A DNA stretch of 64,000 bases. It comes from an uncultured Carboxylicivirga sp. GTDB lineage: Bacteria; Bacteroidota; Bacteroidia; Bacteroidales; Marinilabiliaceae. The stretch covers positions 5,584,724-5,648,723 of the forward strand of contig NZ_OY764327.1 of the NCBI RefSeq assembly GCF_963668385.1. Direction: 5' to 3'. The notes beneath the pieces were generated by a model. It did not search any database. It was given only the letters and a program-made list of their open reading frames with translations, and was not told the DNA's origin. A program made the translations under genes and the position numbers. Positions within the stretch are counted from its first letter, which is position 1. The number at the start of each line of letters is the position of its first letter. Of this stretch, positions 46,086-55,878 are shown one piece after another.

Positions 46086-47681
46086 ATGTTTCAGTTAAGA
46101 AGTGAAATAAACAACAACGAAGAGTTTCAATATAATCAGAAAACAAACCTACAACTCGTACAAGAGTACTGGGGAAAATATAATATTGTAAGCAAAGGTG
46201 GCGGCGAAAAAGCGTTACAAAAACATACTGAAAGAGGTAAATTACCTCCTCGCAAACGAATAGAATTGCTATTGGATAAAGACTCTCCTTTTCTTGAGTT
46301 ATCGCCTTTAGCAGCCAACGGGCAATATAAAGATTCATTTCCATCAGCAGGAATCATAACCGGCATTGGAAAGGTGCATGGGCTCGATGTGATGATTGTA
46401 GCGAATGACGCTACTGTTAAAGGCGGCACCTATATTGCCGAAACCATTAAGAAACATTTACGGGCCCAGGAAATAGCTGAGCAAAACGATTTACCCTGTA
46501 TCTATTTGGTTGATAGTGGTGGAATTTTCCTTCCTGAACAAGCGAATGTATTTGCTGATAAAAATGATTTTGGACGCATTTTTTACAATCAATCCCGCAT
46601 GTCGGCAAAAGGTATTTCGCAAATTGCCATTGTGATGGGATCGTGTACTGCAGGTGGAGCTTATGTTCCGGCCATGAGCGACGAAACAATCATTGTAAAA
46701 GATCAGGGTACAATTTTCTTGGCAGGCCCTCCACTGGTTAAAGCTGCAACTGGCGAAGAGGTGACAGCAGAAGAGCTTGGTGGAGGCTACGTACACACGC
46801 ATATATCGGGTGTTGCCGATCATTTGGCCGATGACGATATACATGCTTTACACATTTGCCGTAACATAATTGAATCGTTACCCGAAAAAAAACAGCATCA
46901 AAAAGAATTTAAAAGTCCACTATATTCATCCGAAGATTTATACGGACTCATTCCTACTGATGGTATGCCTTTTCCGGATATTAAGGAAATTATTGCCCGA
47001 TTAACAGACAATAGCGAGTTTCACGAATTTAAAAAGGATTACGGTTCAACGCTTGTTACAGGCTTTGGTGAAATTCATGGTCAAAAAGTTGGTATTTTGG
47101 CTAATAACGGAATCCTATTCTCCGAATCGGCACAAAAAGGTACTCATTTTATTCAGCTATGCAACGAGAGAGAAATACCCATGCTTTTTCTTCAAAACAT
47201 TACCGGTTTTATGGTTGGTAAAGAATATGAGCACAAGGGAATTGCAAAAGATGGAGCTAAAATGGTGAACGCCTTGGCTAACTCAAAAATGCCCTATTTC
47301 ACATTTATCATTGGGGGCTCTTATGGTGCCGGAAATTATGCTATGGCAGGCAGAGCCTATGAGCCTCGGTTTTTATTTATGTGGCCCAACGCCCGCATTT
47401 CGGTTATGGGAGCAAAACAAGCGGCTGAGGTTTTAATAACCATAAAGAGAGATCAGGCTAAAGCGCTAAAGCAAGAAATTGATGAATCGGAACTTGAGGT
47501 AATTCGCGAACAGATTGTAAAAAAATACGAGGAAGAAGGATCACCTTATTACAGCACCAGTCGTCTTTGGGACGATGGGATCATCGATCCCGCAACCAGT
47601 AGAGAAGTTGCAGCCCGGGTGTTGCAAATAATTTCAAAACCAAACAAAGAAAAAACGGGATATGGAGTATTTAGAATGTAA
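46086..47681 (+). CDS. mccB: 3-methylcrotonyl-CoA carboxylase, carboxyltransferase (beta) subunit
   Basis: A 531-residue carboxyltransferase, the usual MCC-beta length. It opens with the MCC-type N-terminus ([32 protein letters not shown]). The acyl-CoA half has [16 protein letters not shown] near 185-200 and the biotin half has [18 protein letters not shown] near 409. It carboxylates 3-methylcrotonyl-CoA to 3-methylglutaconyl-CoA with the biotin subunit encoded two genes on. Geranyl- or propionyl-CoA specificity is possible but less likely given the hydratase neighbour. It is the first gene of a nine-gene operon and overlaps the next gene by 20 bp. Confidence 0.88.
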   Translation: MFQLRSEINNNEEFQYNQKTNLQLVQEYWGKYNIVSKGGGEKALQKHTERGKLPPRKRIELLLDKDSPFLELSPLAANGQYKDSFPSAGIITGIGKVHGLDVMIVANDATVKGGTYIAETIKKHLRAQEIAEQNDLPCIYLVDSGGIFLPEQANVFADKNDFGRIFYNQSRMSAKGISQIAIVMGSCTAGGAYVPAMSDETIIVKDQGTIFLAGPPLVKAATGEEVTAEELGGGYVHTHISGVADHLADDDIHALHICRNIIESLPEKKQHQKEFKSPLYSSEDLYGLIPTDGMPFPDIKEIIARLTDNSEFHEFKKDYGSTLVTGFGEIHGQKVGILANNGILFSESAQKGTHFIQLCNEREIPMLFLQNITGFMVGKEYEHKGIAKDGAKMVNALANSKMPYFTFIIGGSYGAGNYAMAGRAYEPRFLFMWPNARISVMGAKQAAEVLITIKRDQAKALKQEIDESELEVIREQIVKKYEEEGSPYYSTSRLWDDGIIDPATSREVAARVLQIISKPNKEKTGYGVFRM

Positions 47682-48480
47682 AACATATCAAACTATAGAA
47701 GTCGCTCACAACAATGAGATTAGTTGGATTACATTAAATAATCCGACTAAAAAAAATGCATTATCAAAACTGATGATTATTGAGTTGATTAATGAATTAA
47801 AACACATTATTGATAATGACGAACAAAGAGTTGTTGTGATAAAAGGTGCTAATGAAATGTTTTGCTCCGGTGCTGATCTGGATTGGATGCGTATAGGTAT
47901 TAAACAAAATATACAAGAAAACATTGAAGATGCCAACCTGTTCTTCCGTTTATATTCAACACTGTATTATTATCCGAAGCCAGTTATTGTTTGGGCTGAA
48001 AAATTTGCCTTTGGTGGAGCCACTGGACTGTTAGCTTGCGCTGATTATTCGCTTGCTGATAAAAACTGTCTATTTGGATTCCCTGAAGTTAAATTAGGAT
48101 TAGTTCCGGGTACAATCGCGCCTTTTATCGTTAAAAAACTAGGCTTTAATCAAAGTAAAGCTCTAATGTTAAGTGGCGAAACTTTTACCGCTAAAAAAGC
48201 AAAGAAAATTGGTTTAATCAATGAGGTTGTGAAGACTGAAAAATCTCACGAACGCATCTTTGCATTAGCTCAGCAATTTAAACGAAACAGTCCCGAAGCA
48301 ATAACATCAACCAAACACCTATTGAATCGGATTGTCGATAATGGAGAACTCAACGGTGAGTTAATCGACTTGTGTTGTAGAACCATTGCCTCTGCCCGTA
48401 TATCAAATGATGGCCAGGAAGGCGTTAATGCCTTTTTCGAAAAAAGAAAACCCAATTGGATTAAAGAAGCAGAAGAATGA
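47662..48480 (+). CDS. liuC: Enoyl-CoA hydratase, probably methylglutaconyl-CoA hydratase
   Basis: A 272-residue crotonase-fold protein. The oxyanion-hole segment [10 protein letters not shown] lies near 68-77. [16 protein letters not shown] and [11 protein letters not shown] near 139-150 carry a catalytic Glu. Sandwiched between the two methylcrotonyl-CoA carboxylase subunits, it should hydrate 3-methylglutaconyl-CoA to HMG-CoA, as LiuC does in Pseudomonas. Sequence alone would allow other enoyl-CoA substrates. It overlaps both neighbours (20 bp and 4 bp), so stoichiometric co-translation is likely. Confidence 0.83.
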   Translation: MEYLECKTYQTIEVAHNNEISWITLNNPTKKNALSKLMIIELINELKHIIDNDEQRVVVIKGANEMFCSGADLDWMRIGIKQNIQENIEDANLFFRLYSTLYYYPKPVIVWAEKFAFGGATGLLACADYSLADKNCLFGFPEVKLGLVPGTIAPFIVKKLGFNQSKALMLSGETFTAKKAKKIGLINEVVKTEKSHERIFALAQQFKRNSPEAITSTKHLLNRIVDNGELNGELIDLCCRTIASARISNDGQEGVNAFFEKRKPNWIKEAEE

Positions 48481-50423
48481 AGAGAGGGAATAAAATTAGA
48501 AAGGTATTAATTCCGAACAGGGGGGAAATTGCTGTACGAATCATCAAAGCAGCTCATGATTTAGGGATAAAAACGGTTGTAACTTTATCTGAATTGGAGA
48601 AAGACACAATCCCCGCTAAATTGAGTGATGAAGTCCATTTTTTCAACGACTTATCTTTAGCTTCCACCTATTTAAATATTCCTTTAATTGTTGATATAGC
48701 TCAACAATACGGAGCTGATAGTATTCACCCGGGCTACGGTTTTCTGGCCGAAAATCACCAACTGGTGCTAGCTTGCGAAGAAGTCGGAATCACCTTCATT
48801 GGCCCATCGGCAGATAATTTGTTGCAAATGGGCGATAAACAAACGGCTCGTAACATTGCCCGTCAATGCAAAGTACCTGTTACCCCATCGTGGGAAGGAT
48901 CGGTTGATGAAATATTACAACAAGCCTCATCAATGGACTTTCCGGTATTAATTAAAGCAGCATTGGGCGGTGGTGGAAAAGGAATGGTAATTTGTAATGA
49001 TGAACAATCACTGCAACTTCAGTTACCTGCCGTGGCTCGTCAGGCACTTAGCTTTTTTGGTGACGATCGGGTGTATGTTGAAAAATACATTGCTTCGCCT
49101 CGTCATATAGAAGTTCAGGTTCTAGCTGACGATTTTGGTAACACACTCCATCTTTTCGAGCGGGAATGTTCCATTCAACGTCGTTTTCAAAAAATTATTG
49201 AAGAAGCTCCGGCCGCCAACCTTTCTGATCAAAAGAGAAATGAGCTATGCTCCGATGCAATTAATTTGTGCAAACAAATTGCTTACAAAAGTGCCGGCAC
49301 AATAGAATTCCTTTTAGATGATGATGGAAAGCATTACTTTTTGGAGATGAATACCCGCATTCAGGTAGAGCATTGTGTAACGGAAGAAATAACACATATC
49401 GACCTGGTAAAGTGGCAATTTAAAATTGCGAACGAAGAGGAATTAGACTTCTCTCAAAATGATATTCAGAGAATGGGGCATGCTATACAGGCTCGCATTT
49501 ACGCTGAAGATCCGGAATCTGATTTTACTCCATCTCCGGGCACTATCAATCACTTGAACGTACCCGATAACCATGGTTTAAGAATAGAGATGGCATTCGA
49601 CGCACCAGATGAGATACATCCTCAGTTTGATCCTATGATTGCCAAATTCATTGTTCATCAGCCTAACAGAGAAAAAGCAATTAAAAAACTATCAGCACAT
49701 CTTGCGGATACTTCATTCAGGGGCATCAAAACGAATCTTTCTTACCTTCAGAATATTTTAAATCACAAACTGTTTAAAGAAGGTAAAATTCATACACATT
49801 TTTGCCAGACAGAAAGAGAATTGCTGCTGGCAAAAAATAAACTTATTACAGAACAAGCAATCATTGCCTATGCTCTGATCAGGTTTAAACCCGATCACTC
49901 ATTAAAAGGCTTTTGGCGCTTGTATCCAAGCATTGATTTTACTTATAACAATGCAGTTTTTAATGCCTCGTATCGTAAAGGAATTAATCAAATTCATTTA
50001 ATAATCAATGGTAATGAATATACAATATCGAAAATTCAATTAACTGATTATACCATTGAATTCGAATACAAAAATCAAATTATAAAAGCCTGGTATTTTG
50101 ATGATCACCAAACCTATTCGATCATCATTAATAATCAGGAACACAATATCGAGGCTCAGGACTTACTACCTGAATATCAGCAAAAAGAAGAAACGAGTAA
50201 TAACCTAAACGGTTCGACACTGCATTCACCACTACCCGGACAAGTGGCTAAAATACTGGTAAAAGAGGGACAGGAAGTTAAAGCAGGAGATGTATTAGTC
50301 ATTTTAGAAGCCATGAAAATGGAAAACCGCCTTAGTGCATGGAAAGACTCAATGATTGAACAAATTCATGTTTCAAGTGGCGATCAGGTAAAATCGAACC
50401 AACTATTAATCACAACAAACTAA
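48477..50423 (+). CDS. mccA: 3-methylcrotonyl-CoA carboxylase, biotin carboxylase/biotin carrier (alpha) subunit
   Basis: A 648-residue two-part protein. The biotin carboxylase has ATP-grasp motifs (VLIPNRGEIAVRI, HPGYGFLAEN, AALGGGGKGM near 160, ECSIQRRFQK, EMNTRIQVEH). A linker domain leads to a C-terminal biotinyl domain with EAMKMEN (biotinylated Lys near 613). Length and layout match MccA/LiuD. Propionyl-CoA carboxylase alpha looks similar, so the assignment leans on the beta subunit and hydratase beside it. The start overlaps the hydratase stop by 4 bp. Confidence 0.9.
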   Translation: MKRGNKIRKVLIPNRGEIAVRIIKAAHDLGIKTVVTLSELEKDTIPAKLSDEVHFFNDLSLASTYLNIPLIVDIAQQYGADSIHPGYGFLAENHQLVLACEEVGITFIGPSADNLLQMGDKQTARNIARQCKVPVTPSWEGSVDEILQQASSMDFPVLIKAALGGGGKGMVICNDEQSLQLQLPAVARQALSFFGDDRVYVEKYIASPRHIEVQVLADDFGNTLHLFERECSIQRRFQKIIEEAPAANLSDQKRNELCSDAINLCKQIAYKSAGTIEFLLDDDGKHYFLEMNTRIQVEHCVTEEITHIDLVKWQFKIANEEELDFSQNDIQRMGHAIQARIYAEDPESDFTPSPGTINHLNVPDNHGLRIEMAFDAPDEIHPQFDPMIAKFIVHQPNREKAIKKLSAHLADTSFRGIKTNLSYLQNILNHKLFKEGKIHTHFCQTERELLLAKNKLITEQAIIAYALIRFKPDHSLKGFWRLYPSIDFTYNNAVFNASYRKGINQIHLIINGNEYTISKIQLTDYTIEFEYKNQIIKAWYFDDHQTYSIIINNQEHNIEAQDLLPEYQQKEETSNNLNGSTLHSPLPGQVAKILVKEGQEVKAGDVLVILEAMKMENRLSAWKDSMIEQIHVSSGDQVKSNQLLITTN

Positions 50424-50424
50424 C

Positions 50425-51576
50425 ATGTCAGTATTAACAAACGAACAACACGAAGCTTTTCGCAAGGAAGTAAGAGCTTTTGCCGAAAAAGAAATTAAAC
50501 CAGTTGCCGCTCAACTCGACGAGGAAGAATCATTCTCGGTTGAGCTAACAAAAAAAATGGGCCAGGCAGGTCTTTTCGGAATCGATATTCCTAAAAAATA
50601 TGGCGGACGAGAATTGGATACGCTTTCATACATCATCGCCGTTGAAGAGATTGCACGTATCGATGGATCGCAAGGAGCAACTATGGCAGCTCATAATAGT
50701 TTAGGAATAGCTCCCATTTTTAATTTCGGCACAGAGGATCAACGTCAGAAATATTTACCAGAACTTACCAATGGCGAAGGTTTATGGGCATTTGGCCTTA
50801 CCGAAGTGATGGCCGGATCAGATGCTAAAGGAGTACAAACCATTGCCGAAGAAAAAGAAGATTATTGGTTGGTAAATGGTACTAAACGATACATAACCAA
50901 TGGAAGTAACGAGCTATTGAAAGGCATGACAGTGCTTGCATTAACGGATGAAGAAAATGGCAAAAAACGTTATTCTACTCTTTTGGTTGATAGAGCTTCG
51001 GAAGGATTTCAGACTCACAGTATGAAAGGCAAAATGATGTGGCGAGCATCTGATACTGCCCAAATCAAGATGAACAATGTAAAAGCACCAAAAAATAGCC
51101 TATTAGGAGAAAAGAACAGAGGCTTAGGACAGATGCTCAAGACTTTGGATTCAGGCCGATTATCCATTGCAGCAATGGGATTAGGTTTAGCGCAGGGTGC
51201 TTTTGAAATGGCGATGAATTATGCTCAAAAACGCGAACAATTTGGCAAAAAGATTGGTTCTTTTCAGGTAACACAATTTAAATTAGCCGATATGGCTCTG
51301 AAAATTGAGTTGGCCCGAAACACTCTTTACAATGCCTGTGTTTTAAAAGATAGTGGTTTGCCTTTTGGAAAAGAAGCAGCCATGTCGAAACTATATTGCA
51401 GCGAAGTAGCCAAAGAAGTTTCTGACGAAGCCGTACAGATATTCTCAGGTCAAGGTTTATTCAAATCTTCAGCCATCGAGCGCTTTTATCGCGATCAACG
51501 AATTTTACAAATTGGCGAAGGAACATCAGAAATACTGCGCATTGTAATCAGTAAGCATTTGGGATTGGAAGAATAA
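50425..51576 (+). CDS. Acyl-CoA dehydrogenase, predicted to act on isovaleryl-CoA
   Basis: A 383-residue FAD flavoprotein of the acyl-CoA dehydrogenase family (FGLTEVMAGSD; REQFGKKIGSFQ; FSGQG; YRDQRILQIGEGTSEI). Context points to isovaleryl-CoA oxidation, the step just before carboxylation. However, the catalytic base is Glu365 in IGEGTSE, the position used by short- and medium-chain enzymes, while authentic isovaleryl-CoA dehydrogenases have Gly or Ala there and a Glu in the helix where this protein reads SGRL. It may therefore be a broad short or branched-chain dehydrogenase recruited to the pathway. It starts 1 bp after mccA. Confidence 0.85.
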   Translation: MSVLTNEQHEAFRKEVRAFAEKEIKPVAAQLDEEESFSVELTKKMGQAGLFGIDIPKKYGGRELDTLSYIIAVEEIARIDGSQGATMAAHNSLGIAPIFNFGTEDQRQKYLPELTNGEGLWAFGLTEVMAGSDAKGVQTIAEEKEDYWLVNGTKRYITNGSNELLKGMTVLALTDEENGKKRYSTLLVDRASEGFQTHSMKGKMMWRASDTAQIKMNNVKAPKNSLLGEKNRGLGQMLKTLDSGRLSIAAMGLGLAQGAFEMAMNYAQKREQFGKKIGSFQVTQFKLADMALKIELARNTLYNACVLKDSGLPFGKEAAMSKLYCSEVAKEVSDEAVQIFSGQGLFKSSAIERFYRDQRILQIGEGTSEILRIVISKHLGLEE

Positions 51577-51610
51577 GCCGTAAATTTGCTATATCGAAAC
51601 ACACATTAAT

Positions 51611-52606
51611 ATGGAAGACCGCAAAAAAGATCACATAGACTTAGCATTTAGTTCGCGCCTTGACAGCAAACTGGTTGATAATCGGTTTGATTATGAACCT
51701 ATGCTGGGCACTCATAGCAAAAATGATTTAAGCGTTGATTTTGCGGGTAAGCAAATGAAGCTACCTATTTGGGTTTCGAGTATGACTGGCGGAACAAAGC
51801 GAGCCGGCACCATCAATAAAAACCTGGCTCAGGCTTGTGCCGAATTTGGCTTGGGCATGGGGCTTGGTTCGTGCAGAATTCTGCTTGACTCACCTGAGTA
51901 TTTCGACGATTTTAACGTTCGTCCTATTATGGGAAACGAAGTTCCACTTTTTGCCAATATTGGTATTTGTCAGTTGGAACAAATGCTGGAAAAAGGTACC
52001 GAGCATCAAATCGATGAACTGGTTCATAAGCTGCAAGCCGATGGACTGGCAGTTCACGTAAATCCAATGCAGGAAGCTTTTCAGCCCGAAGGTGATTTAT
52101 TGAAGACCTCTCCCATCAAGATTTTAAAAAAATATCTGGATAAAACTGATCTCAAAATAATAGTAAAAGAGGTTGGTCAAGGCTTTGGTAAAGAAAGTTT
52201 GCGACAATTGCTTTCTCTTCCATTAGAGGCAATTGAATTTGGAGCATTGGGTGGAACTAACTTCTCCTTAGTGGAGCTAAACCGCTCCGAGTCAATGGCA
52301 GCTGAAGTATACAATCCATTTATTCATATTGGACATACGGCCGATGAAATGACCCAAATGGTTAACCAATTGGTTGATAAAATGGGGTACAAAGTAAAAG
52401 TCAACAACATCATTATTTCAGGAGGAATTTCCTCTATTCTGGATGGTTATTACCTAACCGAAATTTCGAAAATGCCAGCCATTTTTGGAATGGGTTCTGC
52501 TTTTCTTCGCCACTCAATGGGCAGTTACGAAAAACTACAAAACTACGTTCAGAAATTAGCTGATGGACTACAGTTGGCCAATAACTTTTTACGAGTAAAA
52601 CAATAA
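51611..52606 (+). CDS. fni: Type 2 isopentenyl-diphosphate delta-isomerase
   Basis: A 331-residue FMN-dependent TIM barrel with family marks RKKDHIDLAF, SSMTGGT near 57-62, HVNPMQE at 149-155 and GGISSILDG. It interconverts IPP and DMAPP using reduced FMN. It sits 34 bp after the acyl-CoA dehydrogenase gene and 1 bp before HMG-CoA reductase. This gene marks the switch from acyl-CoA chemistry to isoprenoid chemistry inside the same operon. Confidence 0.93.
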   Translation: MEDRKKDHIDLAFSSRLDSKLVDNRFDYEPMLGTHSKNDLSVDFAGKQMKLPIWVSSMTGGTKRAGTINKNLAQACAEFGLGMGLGSCRILLDSPEYFDDFNVRPIMGNEVPLFANIGICQLEQMLEKGTEHQIDELVHKLQADGLAVHVNPMQEAFQPEGDLLKTSPIKILKKYLDKTDLKIIVKEVGQGFGKESLRQLLSLPLEAIEFGALGGTNFSLVELNRSESMAAEVYNPFIHIGHTADEMTQMVNQLVDKMGYKVKVNNIIISGGISSILDGYYLTEISKMPAIFGMGSAFLRHSMGSYEKLQNYVQKLADGLQLANNFLRVKQ

Positions 52607-52607
52607 T

Positions 52608-53924
52608 ATGCAAGATAATCTGATCATCAAAGGCTTTTCGAAATTAAACCGGGAAGAAAAAATAGAGTTAATTACTGAGAAGTATGGGCTTTCAGTTCAG
52701 GTTCAATCCAACCTGAATCGTTATTTACACCCTACCGATCAATCTTTATTTAATGACATTTCAGAGAATGTCATCTCTAATTATTATTTACCTTTTAGTT
52801 TGGCTCCTAACTTCCTGATCAACGATCGGATGTACGTTATACCAATGGTTATCGAAGAGAGTTCGGTGGTAGCTGCAGCATCCAAATCAGCTTCATTTTG
52901 GGCTAAGAATGGAGGCTTTAAAACAAAGGTGATTAATAATCAGAAGAATGGTCAGATTTTTTTTAAATGGAATGGCTCAGCTTCTCTCCTGCAAAAATTC
53001 AATAGCGAAATTACTTCATTGATCGATGAAAGCACTAATGACATAACTGCAAACATGCAGGCTCGTGGTGGTGGAATTACCGGTTTTGAAATCAAATCGA
53101 TTGAAAACATGGAAAATACACATCAGTTGCTAGTTCATTTTGATACTGTAAACTCCATGGGTGCGAATTTCATCAACACATGCCTCGAAAAGATTTCAAT
53201 GCCATTTATCGATTTTATTAATAATCAAAGCGAATTGCAGTCTTTTGGAAAGTCCGAGCATATCATGTCTATTTTAAGTAATTATACGCCCGAGTGCCTG
53301 GTCGAGTGCACTATATCTTGTAATATCGAAGATTTGGCGGCTTATTCAGCCACGTACTCGCCCAAAGAATTTGCTCAGCGTTTTAAAACAGCAGTTGACA
53401 TTGCTATTAACGATCCATACAGAGCAGTTACTCATAACAAAGGTATTTTCAATGGGATTGATGCAGTAATACTGGCCACAGGAAACGATTTCAGGGCCGT
53501 TGAAGCCGGAGCACAGGCTTATGCTTCTCAATCGGGTCAATACCGTTCGTTAACTTCATGTGAAATAAGTGACGATCATTTCTCCTACACTTTAAAAGTG
53601 CCATTGGCAATAGGAACGGTTGGAGGATTAACCCAGCTTCACCCGATGGTTAAAACTGCTTTCGAGATATTGAATAATCCCAATGCAGATGAACTAATGC
53701 AAATAGTTGCAGCCGCCGGAATGGCTAATAACTTCAGCGCTGTTGCGGCATTGGTTACAACAGGCATTCAAAAAGGACACATGAAATTACATCTTGGCAA
53801 TATTCTCACAACACTTAATGCATCTGACAATGAAAAAAGAAATGCTACAAAATATTTCAAAGATAAAACAGTGAGTTATGCAAATGTTCAAACCTATTTA
53901 GAAGAAAGCAGACAAAAGGTATGA
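52608..53924 (+). CDS. mvaA: Hydroxymethylglutaryl-CoA reductase, class II
   Basis: A 438-residue class II HMG-CoA reductase. ENVISNYYLPF has catalytic-type Glu53 and MVIEESSVVAAAS has Glu83/84. A cofactor segment NSMGANFINTCLE follows, and NKGIFNGIDAVILATGNDFRA (about 272-295) carries the catalytic Lys and Asp. GHMKLH near 391 provides the general acid. Class II enzymes work in either direction depending on the organism. Mevalonate kinase and decarboxylase genes downstream argue for the biosynthetic direction here. It starts 1 bp after fni and overlaps the following kinase gene by 4 bp. Confidence 0.92.
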   Translation: MQDNLIIKGFSKLNREEKIELITEKYGLSVQVQSNLNRYLHPTDQSLFNDISENVISNYYLPFSLAPNFLINDRMYVIPMVIEESSVVAAASKSASFWAKNGGFKTKVINNQKNGQIFFKWNGSASLLQKFNSEITSLIDESTNDITANMQARGGGITGFEIKSIENMENTHQLLVHFDTVNSMGANFINTCLEKISMPFIDFINNQSELQSFGKSEHIMSILSNYTPECLVECTISCNIEDLAAYSATYSPKEFAQRFKTAVDIAINDPYRAVTHNKGIFNGIDAVILATGNDFRAVEAGAQAYASQSGQYRSLTSCEISDDHFSYTLKVPLAIGTVGGLTQLHPMVKTAFEILNNPNADELMQIVAAAGMANNFSAVAALVTTGIQKGHMKLHLGNILTTLNASDNEKRNATKYFKDKTVSYANVQTYLEESRQKV

Positions 53925-54850
53925 ACAAAACCGTAACGCAGAAATTTCATGCCAACGGTAAATTACTAATTACCGCCGAATATTTGGTTCTAAAAGGAGC
54001 CAAAGCATTGGCTGTACCTTTAATCCAAGGTCAGAGCTTAACTATCTCTCCAGCTAATGAGTTTACATGGGAAGCGTATACACCAAAGGATATATGGTTT
54101 AAAACCAGTTTTGATCATCTTCTAAATATAACTCATAGTAATAGTACATCAGAAGCAGAGAAATTAAAGAATATTCTGCATAAAGCAGTACAAATTAAAC
54201 CCTCATTAGTAAATGAATTAAAGGAGAAGAGAGTTATTACCCATCTTGAATTCAATAAAGACTGGGGCTGGGGAAGCAGCTCAACCTTAATTGCTCTTCT
54301 TTCAAAATGGCTTGATGTTAATCCTTATGAATTATTGACAAATACTTTTGGAGGATCCGGTTACGATATTGCTTGCGCCATAAAAAACTATCCAATTATT
54401 TATCAAACTATTGACGATAAAAACATTGTTCAAAAATCAACCTTCAATCCGGCTTTTAAAGATCATATTTACTTTGTTTACAGCGGCAAAAAACAAACAA
54501 GTAGCAATGAAGTAAAACGCTTTTTAAAAGAAGGTAAAATAAGTAATGATGTTATTCAATCGATAAACCATATCACCAACGAAATGTCTTTATGTAATAA
54601 TATAAATGACTTTGGAAGATTAATGCATTTGCATGAAGATATTATCGGAAAATGCGTTCAACAAATGCCAATAAAAACTAAACATTTTAAAGATTTTAAA
54701 GGTTATATAAAGAGTTTGGGTGCCTGGGGCGGCGATTTCTTTATGGTTGTAACAGAGCATGATGATAATTACATCGACCATTACTTTCGAAGCAAAGGAT
54801 TGAAAACTTTTTTCAAATACAATGACATCGTATTAAATAGTAACAATTAA
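53921..54850 (+). CDS. GYDIA-type GHMP kinase, candidate phosphomevalonate kinase
   Basis: A 309-residue GHMP-fold protein with an N-terminal HANGKLLITAEYLVL and a P-loop-like GWGSSSTL at 116-123. The defining GSGYDIA is at 145-151. The family is named for that motif and has no settled function. The operon supplies mevalonate kinase and diphosphomevalonate decarboxylase separately, so the missing phosphomevalonate kinase step is the natural assignment. This is inference from context. It overlaps HMG-CoA reductase by 4 bp and the decarboxylase by 1 bp. Confidence 0.85.
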   Translation: MNKTVTQKFHANGKLLITAEYLVLKGAKALAVPLIQGQSLTISPANEFTWEAYTPKDIWFKTSFDHLLNITHSNSTSEAEKLKNILHKAVQIKPSLVNELKEKRVITHLEFNKDWGWGSSSTLIALLSKWLDVNPYELLTNTFGGSGYDIACAIKNYPIIYQTIDDKNIVQKSTFNPAFKDHIYFVYSGKKQTSSNEVKRFLKEGKISNDVIQSINHITNEMSLCNNINDFGRLMHLHEDIIGKCVQQMPIKTKHFKDFKGYIKSLGAWGGDFFMVVTEHDDNYIDHYFRSKGLKTFFKYNDIVLNSNN

Positions 54851-55878
54851 TGAATCAAACTATTACAACATATCAAGAAGCACCTACCAACATAGCTATT
54901 GTAAAATATTGGGGTAAAAAAGGCATACAGGAACCGATGAATCCGAGTTTAAGTTTTACTTTAAAAAAATCTATTACAAAAACCAATGTTACCTACGAGG
55001 TTACAGATCATGAGTTATCCATTGATTTTTTGTTCGAAGGAAAGCAAAAAGAAAGCTTTATTCCTAAACTCACTCAGTTTATTAAGAATATCATTCATCT
55101 TTTACCCTATTTACAGTCCGGTAAATTATTGATTGAAAGCGAGAATACATTTCCTCATTCGAGTGGTATAGCATCATCAGCCAGTTCGATGGCTACATTG
55201 GCAAAATCGTTGGTTGATATTAGTGAGAAAATGGGTAATGTCCACTCCAACAAAGAATATCTGATTTCTGAAATTGCCCGTTTAGGATCTGGTAGCGCCT
55301 GTCGTTCAACTCAAAACGGATGGATAGAATGGGGAACAAGTAAAATATTTGACCAATCGTCTAACAAATATGGTATTTCAGTAAATCAAATTATTCACAA
55401 AAACTTCACTGAATTACATGACAGTATTTTAGTTATCCGAAAAGGAGCTAAAGCAGTTAGCAGTACAGTTGGGCATTCTTTAATGAATAATCACCCATAT
55501 CAACAAGGCAGAATAGATCAGGCAAATCAGAATCTGTCAAAACTTCAAACAGCTCTTCAAACAGGTGATTTTTCACTATTTGCAGAAGTTTGCGAAGAAG
55601 AAGCTCTAAGCATACATGGATTAATGATGAGTTCTTCCCCAGGCTATACCTTAATGGCACCCGAATCGTTAAAAGCAATTGAATTAATTAAACAATTCAG
55701 GAAAGATCACGATATACCTCTAACCTACACATTAGATGCCGGACCAAATATTCATATTATTTATCCTAAAGAGCATAAAGAAAAAGTATTACCCTTTATT
55801 CAAAAAGAGCTGAGCACGCTTTGTGAGGATCATACCGTTATATACGACGAAATATCAATGCATACAAATTCATTATAA
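54850..55878 (+). CDS. mvaD: Diphosphomevalonate decarboxylase
   Basis: A 342-residue GHMP-fold enzyme opening EAPTNIAIVKYWGKKG, the decarboxylase signature. NPSLSFTL follows, then the phosphate loop PHSSGIASSASSMATL (102-116), GSGSACRS near 147 and LDAGPNIH late in the chain, which carries the catalytic Asp. It converts mevalonate diphosphate to IPP with ATP. Neighbouring genes provide the steps before and after. It starts on the stop of the kinase and abuts mevalonate kinase, so all three kinases/decarboxylase are translationally linked. Confidence 0.93.
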   Translation: MNQTITTYQEAPTNIAIVKYWGKKGIQEPMNPSLSFTLKKSITKTNVTYEVTDHELSIDFLFEGKQKESFIPKLTQFIKNIIHLLPYLQSGKLLIESENTFPHSSGIASSASSMATLAKSLVDISEKMGNVHSNKEYLISEIARLGSGSACRSTQNGWIEWGTSKIFDQSSNKYGISVNQIIHKNFTELHDSILVIRKGAKAVSSTVGHSLMNNHPYQQGRIDQANQNLSKLQTALQTGDFSLFAEVCEEEALSIHGLMMSSSPGYTLMAPESLKAIELIKQFRKDHDIPLTYTLDAGPNIHIIYPKEHKEKVLPFIQKELSTLCEDHTVIYDEISMHTNSL

